Made by a program: the position numbers and the translations under genes. Under the pieces are notes generated by a model. That model saw only the letters and a list, made by a program, of their open reading frames with translations. It ran no database searches and had not been told where the DNA came from. Of a stretch of 64,000 bases of DNA, positions 1 to 8,115 are shown in pieces (position 1 is the stretch's first letter; each line of letters opens with the position of its first letter). The stretch is from Embleya hyalina (GTDB taxonomy: Bacteria; Actinomycetota; Actinomycetes; Streptomycetales; Streptomycetaceae), in contig NZ_BIFH01000024.1 of assembly GCF_003967355.1 (NCBI RefSeq), positions 1 through 64,000 on the forward strand, written 5' to 3'.

Positions 1-814
1 AAGCCTTCTTCGGGCCGCCCTTGGGGAGGAGGAGGAAGAGTGCCATGACGGGGATCAGGTACAGGAGCCAGACGGTGGTCTGGAGGACGGTGGGGTCGGG
101 TTGGAAGTTGAGGATGCCCTTGAGGAGGGTGCCGTACCAGGTGTCGGGCGGGATGGTGTCGCTGATGTCGAAGGCCCGGTCGTTCAGGCCGGGGAGGTAG
201 TCGGCCTCCTGGAGGTCGTGGACGCCGTAGGCGAGTACGCCGGCGGCGACGACGACGAGTCCGGCGCCGGTCCAGAGGAAGAATCTGGCGAGGTTGATCC
301 GGACGGCGCCGGCGTAGAAGAGGTATCCGAGCACGACGGCGGTGGCCAGGCCCAGGGCGACGCCGACCATCGGTTCGGTGTTCTCGCCGGTGGAGCGGGC
401 GGTGCCCCACACGATGACCGCGGTCTCCAGGCCCTCCCGACCCACCGACAGGAACGCGGTGAGCACCAGCGCACCGGTGCCCATCGCCAGCGCGTGGTCC
501 AGCCTCCCCTGCAACTCCGCCTTCAACGCGTGCGAGGTGCGCCGCATCCAGAAGATCATCCAGGTGACCAGGAGCACGGCCAGGACGGAGAGCGAGCCGC
601 CGAACATCTCCTGCTGCTTGAACGTCATCTCGGCCGAGGTCAGCTCGAGGGTGGCCTCCAGCGCGACGCTGAGCGCGACGGCCGCGCCGATCCCGAGCCA
701 GACGGCGGGCAGCGCGTCCCGGCGGTCGCTCTTGACGAGATAGGCGATCAGGATGCTGACCACGAGGGCCGCTTCCAGCCCCTCGCGCAGACCTATCAGG
801 TAGTTGGCGAACAC
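1..814 (-). CDS. efeU: FTR1-family ferrous/ferric iron permease, 3' end cut by the window edge
   Basis: Membrane iron permease of the FTR1/EfeU family, normally paired with EfeO and EfeB in a three-part iron importer. About 271 codons are visible before the left edge and no stop is reached. The start reads VFANYLIGLREGLEAALVV, with the first REGLE iron-binding motif in TM1. A second copy (GREGLET) lies near residue 115. At least six hydrophobic segments follow, and the visible end is a membrane helix plus a Lys-rich tail. I chose GTG at 814 because family members begin M/V-F-x-N-Y-L-I-G-L-R-E-G; an in-frame GTG at 838 would add eight residues. An iron box lies just upstream, so repression by iron-loaded DtxR/IdeR/DmdR is expected. 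efeO/efeB, if present, would lie beyond the left edge. The function is secure from the motifs; the downstream operon is inference. Confidence 0.9.
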   Translation of the reverse strand, partial: MFANYLIGLREGLEAALVVSILIAYLVKSDRRDALPAVWLGIGAAVALSVALEATLELTSAEMTFKQQEMFGGSLSVLAVLLVTWMIFWMRRTSHALKAELQGRLDHALAMGTGALVLTAFLSVGREGLETAVIVWGTARSTGENTEPMVGVALGLATAVVLGYLFYAGAVRINLARFFLWTGAGLVVVAAGVLAYGVHDLQEADYLPGLNDRAFDISDTIPPDTWYGTLLKGILNFQPDPTVLQTTVWLLYLIPVMALFLLLPKGGPKKA

Positions 815-849
815 AGGCCACCCCGCAGGCTCGAACACATGGTGAGAAA

Positions 850-868
850 TTAGGCGAGCCTAACCAAA
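850..868. promoter_or_regulatory. Iron box (DtxR/IdeR/DmdR operator) upstream of efeU
   Basis: The 19-bp site TTAGGCGAGCCTAACCAAA matches the actinobacterial iron-box consensus (TTAGGTTAGGCTAACCTAA) at 15 of 19 positions as I count them and keeps the inverted-repeat character. It sits 36 bp before the chosen efeU start (12 bp before the alternative GTG), where a bound repressor would block initiation. A TTGACG hexamer on the minus strand (887-892) could be a -35 element; I could not place a convincing -10. Confidence 0.75.
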
Positions 869-1038
869 CCATTCGGAGGGATCCGGCGTCAATGCGGACA
901 AAGCAAAGCTCGGGTAAGGCGGTACGGGCGGCCGGCGGCGGCTCGCCGGTCGCCTGCGGGCACCCGAAAGCGCGCCGCGCCGGCACCGATTCGCGCGGCT
1001 CGCGGCAGTTGCTCCCAGGCCCCGGTTCCGGTGTGTGA

Positions 1039-2319
1039 CTAGGCCCCGGCCGTGCCGTTGGCGGCGTGTGCGGCCAGGCGCAGGAACGCGCCGGACAGGG
1101 CCGGCGCGGTGAGCGCGATCTGCCAGGGCCGGGCGCCGAACACGCGCAGTACGTCGCCGACCGCGTCCGCGGTGGGGGCCGACGGCGGCGCCCAGGCCAA
1201 CCGGCGTACGTAGTCCGGCGCGAGCAGGTTCTCGGTGGGCAGCGTGTGCTCGTCCGCGATGGCCGCGACCGCCGTCTTGGCGGCGGTCAGCCGCTCCGCG
1301 GCGGCCGGGTCCTTGTCGGTCCACGCGCGTGCCGGCGGCGGGCCCTCGTGCGGCAGCGTGGACATCGGCAGCTCGACCTCGGGCAGCGCCCTGGCCTGCT
1401 CGATCGCGGCCAGCCACACCCCGGCCTGGCGTCGGCTGTCCCGGCCCGTGAAGCCGGGCAGCGCGAGCAGGGCGGCCACCGACGCGGGCCCGGCCAGCGC
1501 GGCCTCGACGATCGCGGTGTCCGGGATGACCCGACCCGGCGAGACGTCCTTCTGGCGGGCGACGGTGTCCCGCGCCTGCCACAACGAGCGCACGATGGCC
1601 AACTGCCGGCGGCGGCGCACCCGGTGCAGGCCCGACGTGCGGCGCCACGGGTCGACCCGGGGGGCGGGCGGCGGCGCGGCGGCGATCGCGGCGAACTCCT
1701 GCAGCGCCCAGTCGAGCTTGCCCTGCTCGGTCAGCGTCGCCTCGAGCTCGTTGCGCAACTCGATCAGCACCTCGACGTCCAACGCCGCGTAGCGCAGCCA
1801 GGGCTCGGGCAGCGGACGGGTGGACCAGTCCACCGCCGAGTGCCCCTTCTCCAGCGAGAAGCCGAGCACGGTCTCCACCATCGCGCCCAGGCCCACCCGG
1901 GGGAAGGCGGCCAGCCGGCCCGCCAGCTCGGTGTCGAAGATGCGCCGCGGGACCATGCCGACCTCGGCCAGGCAGGGCAGGTCCTGGGAGGCGGCGTGCA
2001 GGACCCATTCGGCGTCGACGATCGCGGCGCCGAGCGCGGACAGGTCGGGGCAGGCCGCCGGGTCGACCAGGGCGCTGCCCGCGCCGGCCCGGCGCAGTTG
2101 GATCAGATACGCGCGTTGCCCGTAGCGATAGCCCGACGCCCGTTCGGCGTCGACGGCGACCGGTCCCGCTCCGGCGGCGAAGGCGGCGACGGTCTCGGCG
2201 AGCGCCTCCGGGTCCGCCACGACCGGCGGAACGCCCTCGCGAGGTGCCAGGAGCGGGACCGGCGCCGGGGGGACCGGCGCCGGAAGTTCGGATGAGGTTT
2301 CGAAGGAGGCGTCGGTCAC
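1039..2319 (-). CDS. rnd: Ribonuclease D-like 3'-5' exoribonuclease (DEDDy plus HRDC)
   Basis: A 426-aa 3'-5' exonuclease of the RNase D family, expected to trim structured RNA 3' ends. The DEDDy nuclease fold is clear: Exo I Asp57-Ala-Glu59 (VAVDAERASGY), Exo II around Asp113 (HAASQDL), and Exo III Tyr177-x3-Asp181 (RYAALDVEVL). An HRDC-type helical domain follows at roughly 215-300, with a C-terminal helical extension typical of actinobacterial homologues. The start is GTG at 2319 (VTDASFET), preceded by GGTGGG; an upstream in-frame ATG lacks a comparable ribosome site. It lies downstream of the response regulator, with a strong terminator between them, so it probably has its own promoter. 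Confidence 0.92.
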   Translation of the reverse strand: MTDASFETSSELPAPVPPAPVPLLAPREGVPPVVADPEALAETVAAFAAGAGPVAVDAERASGYRYGQRAYLIQLRRAGAGSALVDPAACPDLSALGAAIVDAEWVLHAASQDLPCLAEVGMVPRRIFDTELAGRLAAFPRVGLGAMVETVLGFSLEKGHSAVDWSTRPLPEPWLRYAALDVEVLIELRNELEATLTEQGKLDWALQEFAAIAAAPPPAPRVDPWRRTSGLHRVRRRRQLAIVRSLWQARDTVARQKDVSPGRVIPDTAIVEAALAGPASVAALLALPGFTGRDSRRQAGVWLAAIEQARALPEVELPMSTLPHEGPPPARAWTDKDPAAAERLTAAKTAVAAIADEHTLPTENLLAPDYVRRLAWAPPSAPTADAVGDVLRVFGARPWQIALTAPALSGAFLRLAAHAANGTAGA

Positions 2320-2448
2320 CCCACCAAAATAACCCGCCCGCCCGGCCGACCGGGCAGGTCCCCGCCAAGGTGGGCGCGCCACGGCGGGTGTAGGGCGGTC
2401 GGAACCGCACGAAATCGCGCGCGGAAGCGGAAAGCCGGCTCCCGGAAA

Positions 2449-2490
2449 AGCCGAATCCCGGCGGGTGGGTTCACCCGCCGGGATTCGGCT
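2449..2490 (-). terminator. Intrinsic terminator after the response-regulator gene
   Basis: A perfect 19-bp inverted repeat (arms 2449-2467 and 2472-2490, loop GGTT). Read on the minus strand it is followed by a run of T, the classic intrinsic terminator form. It lies 75 bp beyond the stop of the regulator gene at 2565 and before the RNase D gene. Confidence 0.85.
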
Positions 2491-2564
2491 GTACCTGATG
2501 GTGTGTCACCTGATGAGGTGTCCTGATGCTCCGCCGGCCCGGGGCCGGTCGATGCCGACCGGGG

Positions 2565-3233
2565 TCAGCTGATGATGCCCGCCCGCAACGCGAGGGCCAC
2601 CATGCCGGCCCGGTCGCCCGTGCCCATCTTGCGGGCGATGCGGGCGAGATGGCTCTTGACCGTCAGCGCCGACAGGCCCATCGCCTGGCCGATCGCCTTG
2701 TTGGACCGGCCCTCCGCGACGAGGCGCAGGACCTCGATCTCGCGCGCCGAAAGCTCCCGGACGCCGGAGCCGGGCTCCGTCCCGCGCTGTTCCGACGGAC
2801 GCATGCGGTTTGCCTGGGGCATCCCGTGGTGCATTCCGGCTTGCCGTGCGTGTCCAGGGTTCAGTCCCGCTCGCGCGCCGGTCACGACGTAGCCCCGAAC
2901 ACCCGCGGCAAGCGCGGAGCGAACGGCACCGATGTCGTCGGCTGCGGAGAGTGCCAGGCCGTTCGGCCACCCGGACGCGCGCATCTCGGTGAGAAGCGTG
3001 AGTCCGGAGCCGTCCGGCAGGTGCACGTCGGCGACACACAGGTCGCGCGGCGTGCCGGCGCGGGAGCGAGCCTCGGCGATGGTCGACGCCCCGACGACGT
3101 CGCGTACACCGAGGGCCCACAGGTGGCGGATGACGGCGTCGCGAACCCGGGGGTCCGCGACGACGACCATCGCCGTGGGCTTGGAAGGACGATAGGCAAG
3201 CAGGTTTGCAGGGTGATCGAGAAGTACCGACAC
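2565..3233 (-). CDS. Atypical NarL/LuxR-type response regulator
   Basis: A 222-aa transcription regulator with a receiver-like N-terminus (about 20-120) and a LuxR/NarL helix-turn-helix (about 158-215; ELSAREIEVLRLVAEG, NKAIGQAMGLSALTVKSHL). The receiver keeps a phosphoacceptor-like Asp69 (VADVHLPDG). Its acidic pocket has a single Asp (VVVADPRV), and the usual Lys of the last strand is Arg (GVRGYVV), so phosphorylation may be weak or absent. A variable linker at about 120-155 joins the domains. No histidine kinase gene is adjacent. The gene order regulator / DUF3000 / hemE is familiar from streptomycetes. I cannot name its targets; a link to haem or iron genes is only positional. Confidence 0.88.
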   Translation of the reverse strand: MSVLLDHPANLLAYRPSKPTAMVVVADPRVRDAVIRHLWALGVRDVVGASTIAEARSRAGTPRDLCVADVHLPDGSGLTLLTEMRASGWPNGLALSAADDIGAVRSALAAGVRGYVVTGARAGLNPGHARQAGMHHGMPQANRMRPSEQRGTEPGSGVRELSAREIEVLRLVAEGRSNKAIGQAMGLSALTVKSHLARIARKMGTGDRAGMVALALRAGIIS

Positions 3234-3412
3234 CGGGCCTCCTGCGCAGTGATCGCGATTCCCGAAGAAGCGGCCCGACCAGCTACTCCTTCGGGGTGGT
3301 CACCCTGTCCTTCGGCACATATGGCGTCGGGCTTTAGAGGAAGATCCAAATCCGTTATGCGACGTTGACCCGGGTGTGTGACCCGGAGGTCTCGCGATGG
3401 TGATCCGGCGTG

Positions 3413-4009
3413 TCAGGAACCGGGTCGCGAGGGCCGGCGCGGTATGGCGACGACGCCCTCCCCGGCCGCCACCGGCGGCAAACCGGCACAGGTGCACAGC
3501 AGTTCGGTCCACGCCAGCAGATGCGGCAACAACTCGTCGTCGGCCGGCGTCCACGACGCCCTGACCTCGATCTCGGTGCGGGCGATCTGTCCGGAGAGTC
3601 CGCCGAAGCCCTGGGAGGTGCTGCGGCTGACCGTGCCGCTGGGGGCCCGATAGGTCGCGCCGACCGCGTACAGCGACTCGGTCAGCCAGGTCCAGCCGAC
3701 CTCGGGCAGCAGCGGGTCCATCGCCAGTTCCGGTTCGAGTTCGGCGCGGGTCATGGTGACCACGCGGAACGTGCCCTCCCACGCCTCGTGGCCCGCCGGG
3801 TCGTGCAGCAGCACGATCCGGCCGCCGGCGAGTTCGTCCTCGTCCTCGCCGAGCGCGACCTCGGCGGTGAACGCGGCGGAGTACGGCGCCAGGCCGCGCG
3901 GCCGGGCCATCTCGTCCAGCACGATCTCCGGACGCAGGACCGCGGCCCGCCATCCGGCCAGTGCCTGCCGGAACTCCTCGGGCTCCTCGGTCTCGCCGAC
4001 TCCTGCCAT
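3413..4009 (-). CDS. DUF3000 family protein
   Basis: A 198-aa soluble protein of the actinobacterial DUF3000 family, function unknown. Family hallmarks are the opening helix (EEFRQALAGWRAAVLRPEI), the motif RGLAPYSAAFTAEV, a central strand region (GRIVLLHDPAGHEAWEGTFRVV), and the C-terminal W-T-P-x-x-D-E-L-x-x-H-L-x-A-W segment. There is no signal peptide or membrane helix. It diverges from hemE with 92 bp between the start codons, a conserved arrangement in streptomycetes, so a shared regulatory region is plausible. Family assignment is from memory of the sequence type. Confidence 0.88.
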   Translation of the reverse strand: MAGVGETEEPEEFRQALAGWRAAVLRPEIVLDEMARPRGLAPYSAAFTAEVALGEDEDELAGGRIVLLHDPAGHEAWEGTFRVVTMTRAELEPELAMDPLLPEVGWTWLTESLYAVGATYRAPSGTVSRSTSQGFGGLSGQIARTEIEVRASWTPADDELLPHLLAWTELLCTCAGLPPVAAGEGVVAIPRRPSRPGS

Positions 4010-4101
4010 GCCTGGCAGCCTAGGCCGCGTCGGGGGGGTCGGGCCCGGGCGACGCGCCGGGCGGGGTGCTCCGTCTGGGCCGCCCGCGTGCGTCTGGGAC
4101 G

Positions 4102-5166
4102 ATGGCGGATGTGACCGAAACGAGCCTTCCGCACGCCACCGTCCGCGACTCGGCCTTCCTGCGCGCCTGCCGGCGCGAACCCGTCCCGCACACCCCGGTG
4201 TGGTTCATGCGTCAGGCGGGCCGTTCGCTGCCCGAGTACCGCAAGCTGCGTGAGGGCACCGCGATGCTCGAGTCGTGCATGCGGCCGGACCTGGTCACCG
4301 AGATCACGCTGCAGCCGGTGCGCCGGCACGGGGTGGACGCGGCGATCTTCTTCAGCGACATCGTGGTCCCGCTCAAGGCGATCGGGGTCGACCTCGACAT
4401 CAAGCCCGGTGTCGGTCCGGTGGTGGCGAACCCGATCCGCTCGCGCGCCGACCTCGCGCAGTTGCGCGACCTCACGCCCGACGACGTGCCGTACATCACC
4501 GAGGCGGTCGGCCGACTCGTCGACGAGCTGGGCGGCACGCCGCTGATCGGCTTCGCCGGTGCGCCGTTCACCCTCGCGAGCTACCTGGTCGAGGGCGGGC
4601 CGTCGAAGAACCACGAGCGCACCAAGGCGCTGATGTACGGCGACCCGCAGCTGTGGGCCGACCTGGTGGACCGGCTCGCGGAGATCACGTCGGCGTTCCT
4701 GAAGGTACAGATCGAGGCGGGGGCGTCGGCGATCCAGCTGTTCGACTCGTGGGCCGGGGCGCTGTCCGCGGCGGACTACCGGGCGTCGGTGTTGCCGGCG
4801 AGCACGAAGGTGTTGGCGTCGGTCGAGCACTACGGCGTGCCGCGGATCCACTTCGGGGTGGGCACCGGCGAGTTGCTGCGCATGTTCGGCGAGGCCGGGG
4901 CGGACGTGGTGGGCGTCGACTGGCGCATCCCGCTGGACGAGGCGGCGCGGCGGGTGGGGCCGGGGCGGGCGCTGCAGGGGAACTTGGACTCGGCGGTGGT
5001 GTTCGCGCCGTGGGAGGCGGTTCGGGCCAAGGCGGACGAGGTGTTGGCGGCGGGGCGTGGTGCGGAGGGGCACATCTTCAATTTGGGGCATGGGGTGTTG
5101 CCGAATACGGATCCCGAGGTGCTCACGCGCCTGGTGGCGCACGTCCATGCGGCGAGCGCTCGGTAG
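4102..5166 (+). CDS. hemE: Uroporphyrinogen III decarboxylase
   Basis: Decarboxylates the four acetate side chains of uroporphyrinogen III to give coproporphyrinogen III, the last step shared by haem routes. The 354-aa cytosolic enzyme has the N-terminal signature [16 protein letters not shown] (substrate-binding Arg residues), the catalytic Asp loop ([13 protein letters not shown]), [28 protein letters not shown] and a C-terminal [13 protein letters not shown] motif. I took ATG at 4102; GTG at 4111 is also possible. The 3' third (from about 4740) uses G rather than C at many wobble positions, unlike the 5' part. hemG and hemQ follow on the same strand after a repeat-rich gap. Confidence 0.96.
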   Translation: MADVTETSLPHATVRDSAFLRACRREPVPHTPVWFMRQAGRSLPEYRKLREGTAMLESCMRPDLVTEITLQPVRRHGVDAAIFFSDIVVPLKAIGVDLDIKPGVGPVVANPIRSRADLAQLRDLTPDDVPYITEAVGRLVDELGGTPLIGFAGAPFTLASYLVEGGPSKNHERTKALMYGDPQLWADLVDRLAEITSAFLKVQIEAGASAIQLFDSWAGALSAADYRASVLPASTKVLASVEHYGVPRIHFGVGTGELLRMFGEAGADVVGVDWRIPLDEAARRVGPGRALQGNLDSAVVFAPWEAVRAKADEVLAAGRGAEGHIFNLGHGVLPNTDPEVLTRLVAHVHAASAR

Positions 5167-5178
5167 GTCGGCTTTTTT

Positions 5179-5204
5179 GGCCTCAAGCGCCGGCCGGGCT
5201 GGGG
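5179..5204. repeat. Short interspersed repeat, copy 1 (CTCAA-CGCCGGCCGGGCTG type)
   Basis: GGCCTCAAGCGCCGGCCGGGCTG lies 12 bp after the hemE stop. It is nearly identical to a second copy at 5307-5330 (one A/G difference in the core) and resembles a short CTCAAACGCCGG...GGGCTGA element that I recall being scattered through intergenic DNA of Streptomyces chromosomes. The GCCGGC core is palindromic. Function is unknown. Confidence 0.6.
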
Positions 5205-5743
5205 GTTTGCGGTCGGGCCGGCTCGGGGGGTGGGTGGCTTGGCGTCGTCGGCGGGGTTGATGTGGTTTCTGGTCGGGCCGGCGTTGGCGTTCGGTCGGGT
5301 TGGGGTGGCCTCAAACGCCGGCCGGGCTGAATCGGGTGGGCTGACTTGATCGGCTGGGTTCGTCGGGTCGGTCGGATTGGTCGGGCTGACTCGGCCGGGC
5401 TCGGTCGGGTCGGGTTGGGCGGGCTGACTCGGTTGGGTCGGGTTGGCCAGCTCGGTCGGGTTGGCAGGGCTGGGTTGGACGGGCTCGGTCGGGTCGGGCG
5501 GGCTGACTGGGTTGGGTCAGGTTGGCCGGGTTCGGGTCGGCTGGGTCGGGCGGGCTGGGCTGGGCTGGCCGGGCTGGGTCGGTTTGGTTGGGTCGGGCGG
5601 GCTGGGCTGGGTCGGGCGGGCTGGGCTGGGTTGGCCGGGCTGGGTTGGTTTGGGTGGGGTGGGGTGGTTGGGGTGGAATTGGTGGGGTGGGGGGATTCGG
5701 GTTTGGGTGTCGGGTTGGGGTGGCTTGTGGGAGAGGGTGTGAC
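5205..5743. repeat. Low-complexity G/T-rich degenerate tandem repeat between hemE and hemG
   Basis: About 540 bp in which the plus strand is built almost only from permutations of CGGGCTGGGTCGG, TCGGGTTGG and GGGCTGGG units 5-10 bp long, with little A or C. I see no credible gene. The minus strand is open for a long distance but encodes only Pro/Ser/Arg/Gln repeats, a by-product of the composition. Dense GGG runs on the hemG-sense strand suggest quadruplex-forming potential in DNA or in a hemG leader transcript. Repeat copies diverge, which suggests slippage growth followed by decay. Confidence 0.8.
5307..5330. repeat. Short interspersed repeat, copy 2 (CTCAAACGCCGGCCGGGCTGA)
   Basis: This is the second copy of the element described at 5179, in the same orientation, 128 bp further on. 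The core CTCAAACGCCGGCCGGGCTG differs from copy 1 by one base. The two copies bracket the first part of the G/T-rich tract. Confidence 0.6.
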
Positions 5744-7195
5744 GTGGGTGGTTCGGTGATGGCCGGCGGGCGGCATGTGGTTGTCGTGGGTGGTGGGATC
5801 GCCGGGTTGACGGCCGCTTGGGTTTTGCTGCGGGACGGGGATCCCGGGCTCACCGTCACCGTGCTCGAGGGGGCTTCCCGGGTCGGGGGGAAGCTGCGTG
5901 CCGGGAGCATCGCGGGGGTCGCGGTCGACGAGGGTGCGGAGTCGATGTTGGCTCGGCGTTCCGAGGCGGTCGAACTGGCTCGTGAGGTCGGGTTGGGCGA
6001 CGATCTTCAGCCCCCGGCCACCGCGGGTGCGTCGTTGTGGACGCGTGGCGCCCTGCGGCCGATGCCGCGCGGGCATGTGATGGGTGTGCCGGGCGACCTG
6101 GAGCCGCTGGCGGCGAGCGGGGTGTTGTCGCCCGCGGGCCTGGCCCGGATCCCGCTGGACCACGCGCTGGCGCCGCACCGGTACGAGGACGACGTCTCGG
6201 TCGGCCGCTACGTCGCCGAACGGCTCGGCCACGAGGTGGTGGACCGGCTGGTCGAACCGCTGCTCGGCGGGGTGTACGCGGGCAACGCCTACGACATCTC
6301 GCTCGCCGCCGCCGTTCCGCAACTGTTGCCGATCGCCCGCTCCGGCGGCTCGTTGGTGGCGGGGGTGCGCGCCCTGCTCGACGCCGCCGCCGAGCGGCCC
6401 GCGGGGCCGGTGTTCATGGGGGTGCGCGGCGGTGTCGGGCGATTGCCGCTCGCGGTCGCCGGCGCCGTGGTGGCCGGTGGGCGCGGCAGCATCCGGACCC
6501 GGACCACGGTGCGCGAACTGGAGCGCACGCCGACCGGCTGGCGGCTGATCACCGGGCCGACCAACGCCCCCGTCCCGATCGAGGCGGACGCCGTGGTGCT
6601 CGCGGTACCGGCCGCGCCCGCGGCCCGCCTCCTGCGCCCGCACTCGACGGTCGCGGCGGTCGAGCTGTCCTCGATCGAATACGCGGGAATGGCGCTGGTG
6701 ACCCTCGCGTTCCGGCGCGCCGACCTGGCGTCGATGCCCGCCGGAACCGGGTTCCTGGTGCCGCCGGTGGACGGCCGGCGGATCAAGGCGAGCACGTTCG
6801 CGTCGAACAAGTGGGGCTGGCTCGCCGAGTCGGATCCGGACCTGTTCGTGCTGCGCACCTCGCTCGGCCGGGCCGGCGAGGAGGCGGTGCTCCAGCGCGA
6901 GGACGCCGAACTGGTCGCCGACTCGCTCGACGACCTGCGCGAGGCGGTCGGACTGGCCGCCGAGCCGATCGATACCCGGGTCACCCGCTGGGGTGGCGGG
7001 CTGCCCCAGTACGCGGTCGGCCACCTCGGTCGGATCGCCTGCGTGCGGGACGCGGTCGAGCGGTTGCCGCGCCTGGCGGTGTGCGGCGCGGTGTACGAGG
7101 GCGTCGGCATCCCGGCGTGTGTGGCGAGCGCGTCCAAGGCCGCGGCCGAGGTGCTGGCGCAGCTCGCCGGGCCGTACGCGCGCCCCGTGCACTGA
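5744..7195 (+). CDS. hemG: FAD-dependent coproporphyrinogen III oxidase (HemG/HemY/CgoX type)
   Basis: A flavoprotein that oxidises porphyrinogen to porphyrin with O2. It is usually annotated as protoporphyrinogen oxidase, but with hemQ next door the expected substrate is coproporphyrinogen III (CgoX role). The 483-aa product starts with a dinucleotide fold (HVVVVGGGIAGLTAAWVLL) followed by an FAD ribose-binding Glu (VTVLEGASRVGGKLR). It has the family middle segment (RLVEPLLGGVYAGNAYDISLAAAVPQLL) and the C-terminal FAD motif (RLAVCGAVYEGVGIPACVASA). GTG at 5744 is chosen because GGGAGAGGG precedes it by about 6 bp; ATG at 5759 is the alternative. The first 350 bp share the G-rich wobble bias of the repeat tract, then composition returns to normal. 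hemQ starts 30 bp after the stop. Confidence 0.93.
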   Translation: MGGSVMAGGRHVVVVGGGIAGLTAAWVLLRDGDPGLTVTVLEGASRVGGKLRAGSIAGVAVDEGAESMLARRSEAVELAREVGLGDDLQPPATAGASLWTRGALRPMPRGHVMGVPGDLEPLAASGVLSPAGLARIPLDHALAPHRYEDDVSVGRYVAERLGHEVVDRLVEPLLGGVYAGNAYDISLAAAVPQLLPIARSGGSLVAGVRALLDAAAERPAGPVFMGVRGGVGRLPLAVAGAVVAGGRGSIRTRTTVRELERTPTGWRLITGPTNAPVPIEADAVVLAVPAAPAARLLRPHSTVAAVELSSIEYAGMALVTLAFRRADLASMPAGTGFLVPPVDGRRIKASTFASNKWGWLAESDPDLFVLRTSLGRAGEEAVLQREDAELVADSLDDLREAVGLAAEPIDTRVTRWGGGLPQYAVGHLGRIACVRDAVERLPRLAVCGAVYEGVGIPACVASASKAAAEVLAQLAGPYARPVH

Positions 7196-7225
7196 GCGCG
7201 CGGACGAGCCAGGCAGAATCGGACC

Positions 7226-8023
7226 ATGACGCAAAGCACCTCGGAGAACACCCCGGAACCGGTCGACGCCGCCGCAGCGGTGGTCGACGCCGCCCTCAAC
7301 GCCGACGGCCCCGAGTCCGCGGGCGAATCCGCTCCGGTCCGGCGCAAGGCCCGCGACCTCAACCAGGTGATCAGGTACACGATGTGGTCGGTCTTCCGGC
7401 TCCGTGAGCCGCTGCCGGGTGCGCGGGCCGGGCTGGCGGGCGAGGTGGAGCAGTTGTTCGAGCAGCTGCTCGACAAGGACGTGGTGGTGCGCGGCACCTA
7501 CGACGTCTCCGGCCTGCGCGCCGACGCGGACCTGATGATCTGGTGGCACGCGGAGGACTCGGACGCGCTCCAGGAGGCGTACAACCGCTTCCGGCGCACC
7601 GGCCTGGGCCGGCTGCTGGAGCCGGTGTGGTCGAACATGGCGCTGCACCGTCCGGCCGAGTTCAACAAGAGCCACATCCCGGCCTTCCTGGCCGAGGAGA
7701 CCCCGCGCGACTACGTCGCGGTGTATCCGTTCGTGCGTTCGTACGAGTGGTATCTGCTCGAGGACGACGAGCGCCGCCGGCTGCTCGCCGAGCACGGGCG
7801 GATGGCGCGCGGCTACCCGGACGTGCGGGCCAACACGGTGCCGTCGTTCGCGCTGGGCGACTACGAGTGGATCCTCGCCTTCGAGGCGGACGAGCTGCAC
7901 CGCATCGTCGACCTGATGCGGCACCTGCGCGGCTCGGAGACGCGCCGCCACGTGCGCGAGGAGGTGCCGTTCTACACCGGCCGCCGGCACCCGGTCGCCG
8001 AACTGCTCGCCGGCCTGGCCTGA
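7226..8023 (+). CDS. hemQ: Coproheme decarboxylase (chlorite dismutase family)
   Basis: Converts iron-coproporphyrin III to haem b by two oxidative decarboxylations, the last step of the coproporphyrin-dependent pathway of Gram-positive bacteria. The 265-aa protein has a disordered acidic N-terminus (1-40) and then the Cld/HemQ fold. Motifs are TMWSVFRL, the [20 protein letters not shown] strand pair (115 aa from the end of the extension), [12 protein letters not shown] (Tyr167 is the likely redox Tyr) and [15 protein letters not shown] with proximal His190. It lies 30 bp behind hemG, so the two are probably cotranscribed and coregulated. A ferrochelatase-type hemH/cpfC is not in the window. 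Confidence 0.95.
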   Translation: MTQSTSENTPEPVDAAAAVVDAALNADGPESAGESAPVRRKARDLNQVIRYTMWSVFRLREPLPGARAGLAGEVEQLFEQLLDKDVVVRGTYDVSGLRADADLMIWWHAEDSDALQEAYNRFRRTGLGRLLEPVWSNMALHRPAEFNKSHIPAFLAEETPRDYVAVYPFVRSYEWYLLEDDERRRLLAEHGRMARGYPDVRANTVPSFALGDYEWILAFEADELHRIVDLMRHLRGSETRRHVREEVPFYTGRRHPVAELLAGLA

Positions 8024-8115
8024 GCCCGCGCCCCGGTCGGTCGGGCAGCGGGCGAGCGATCGCTCCGACCGACCGAGGGTGCGGTGTCGAACTCGAATCC
8101 GGGTCGGACTCGAAC

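Noticed and set aside
101-853. 250-codon plus-strand frame at the left edge
   Set aside because: Opposite strand of the FTR1/EfeU gene, whose REGLE motifs and helices identify the real coding strand.
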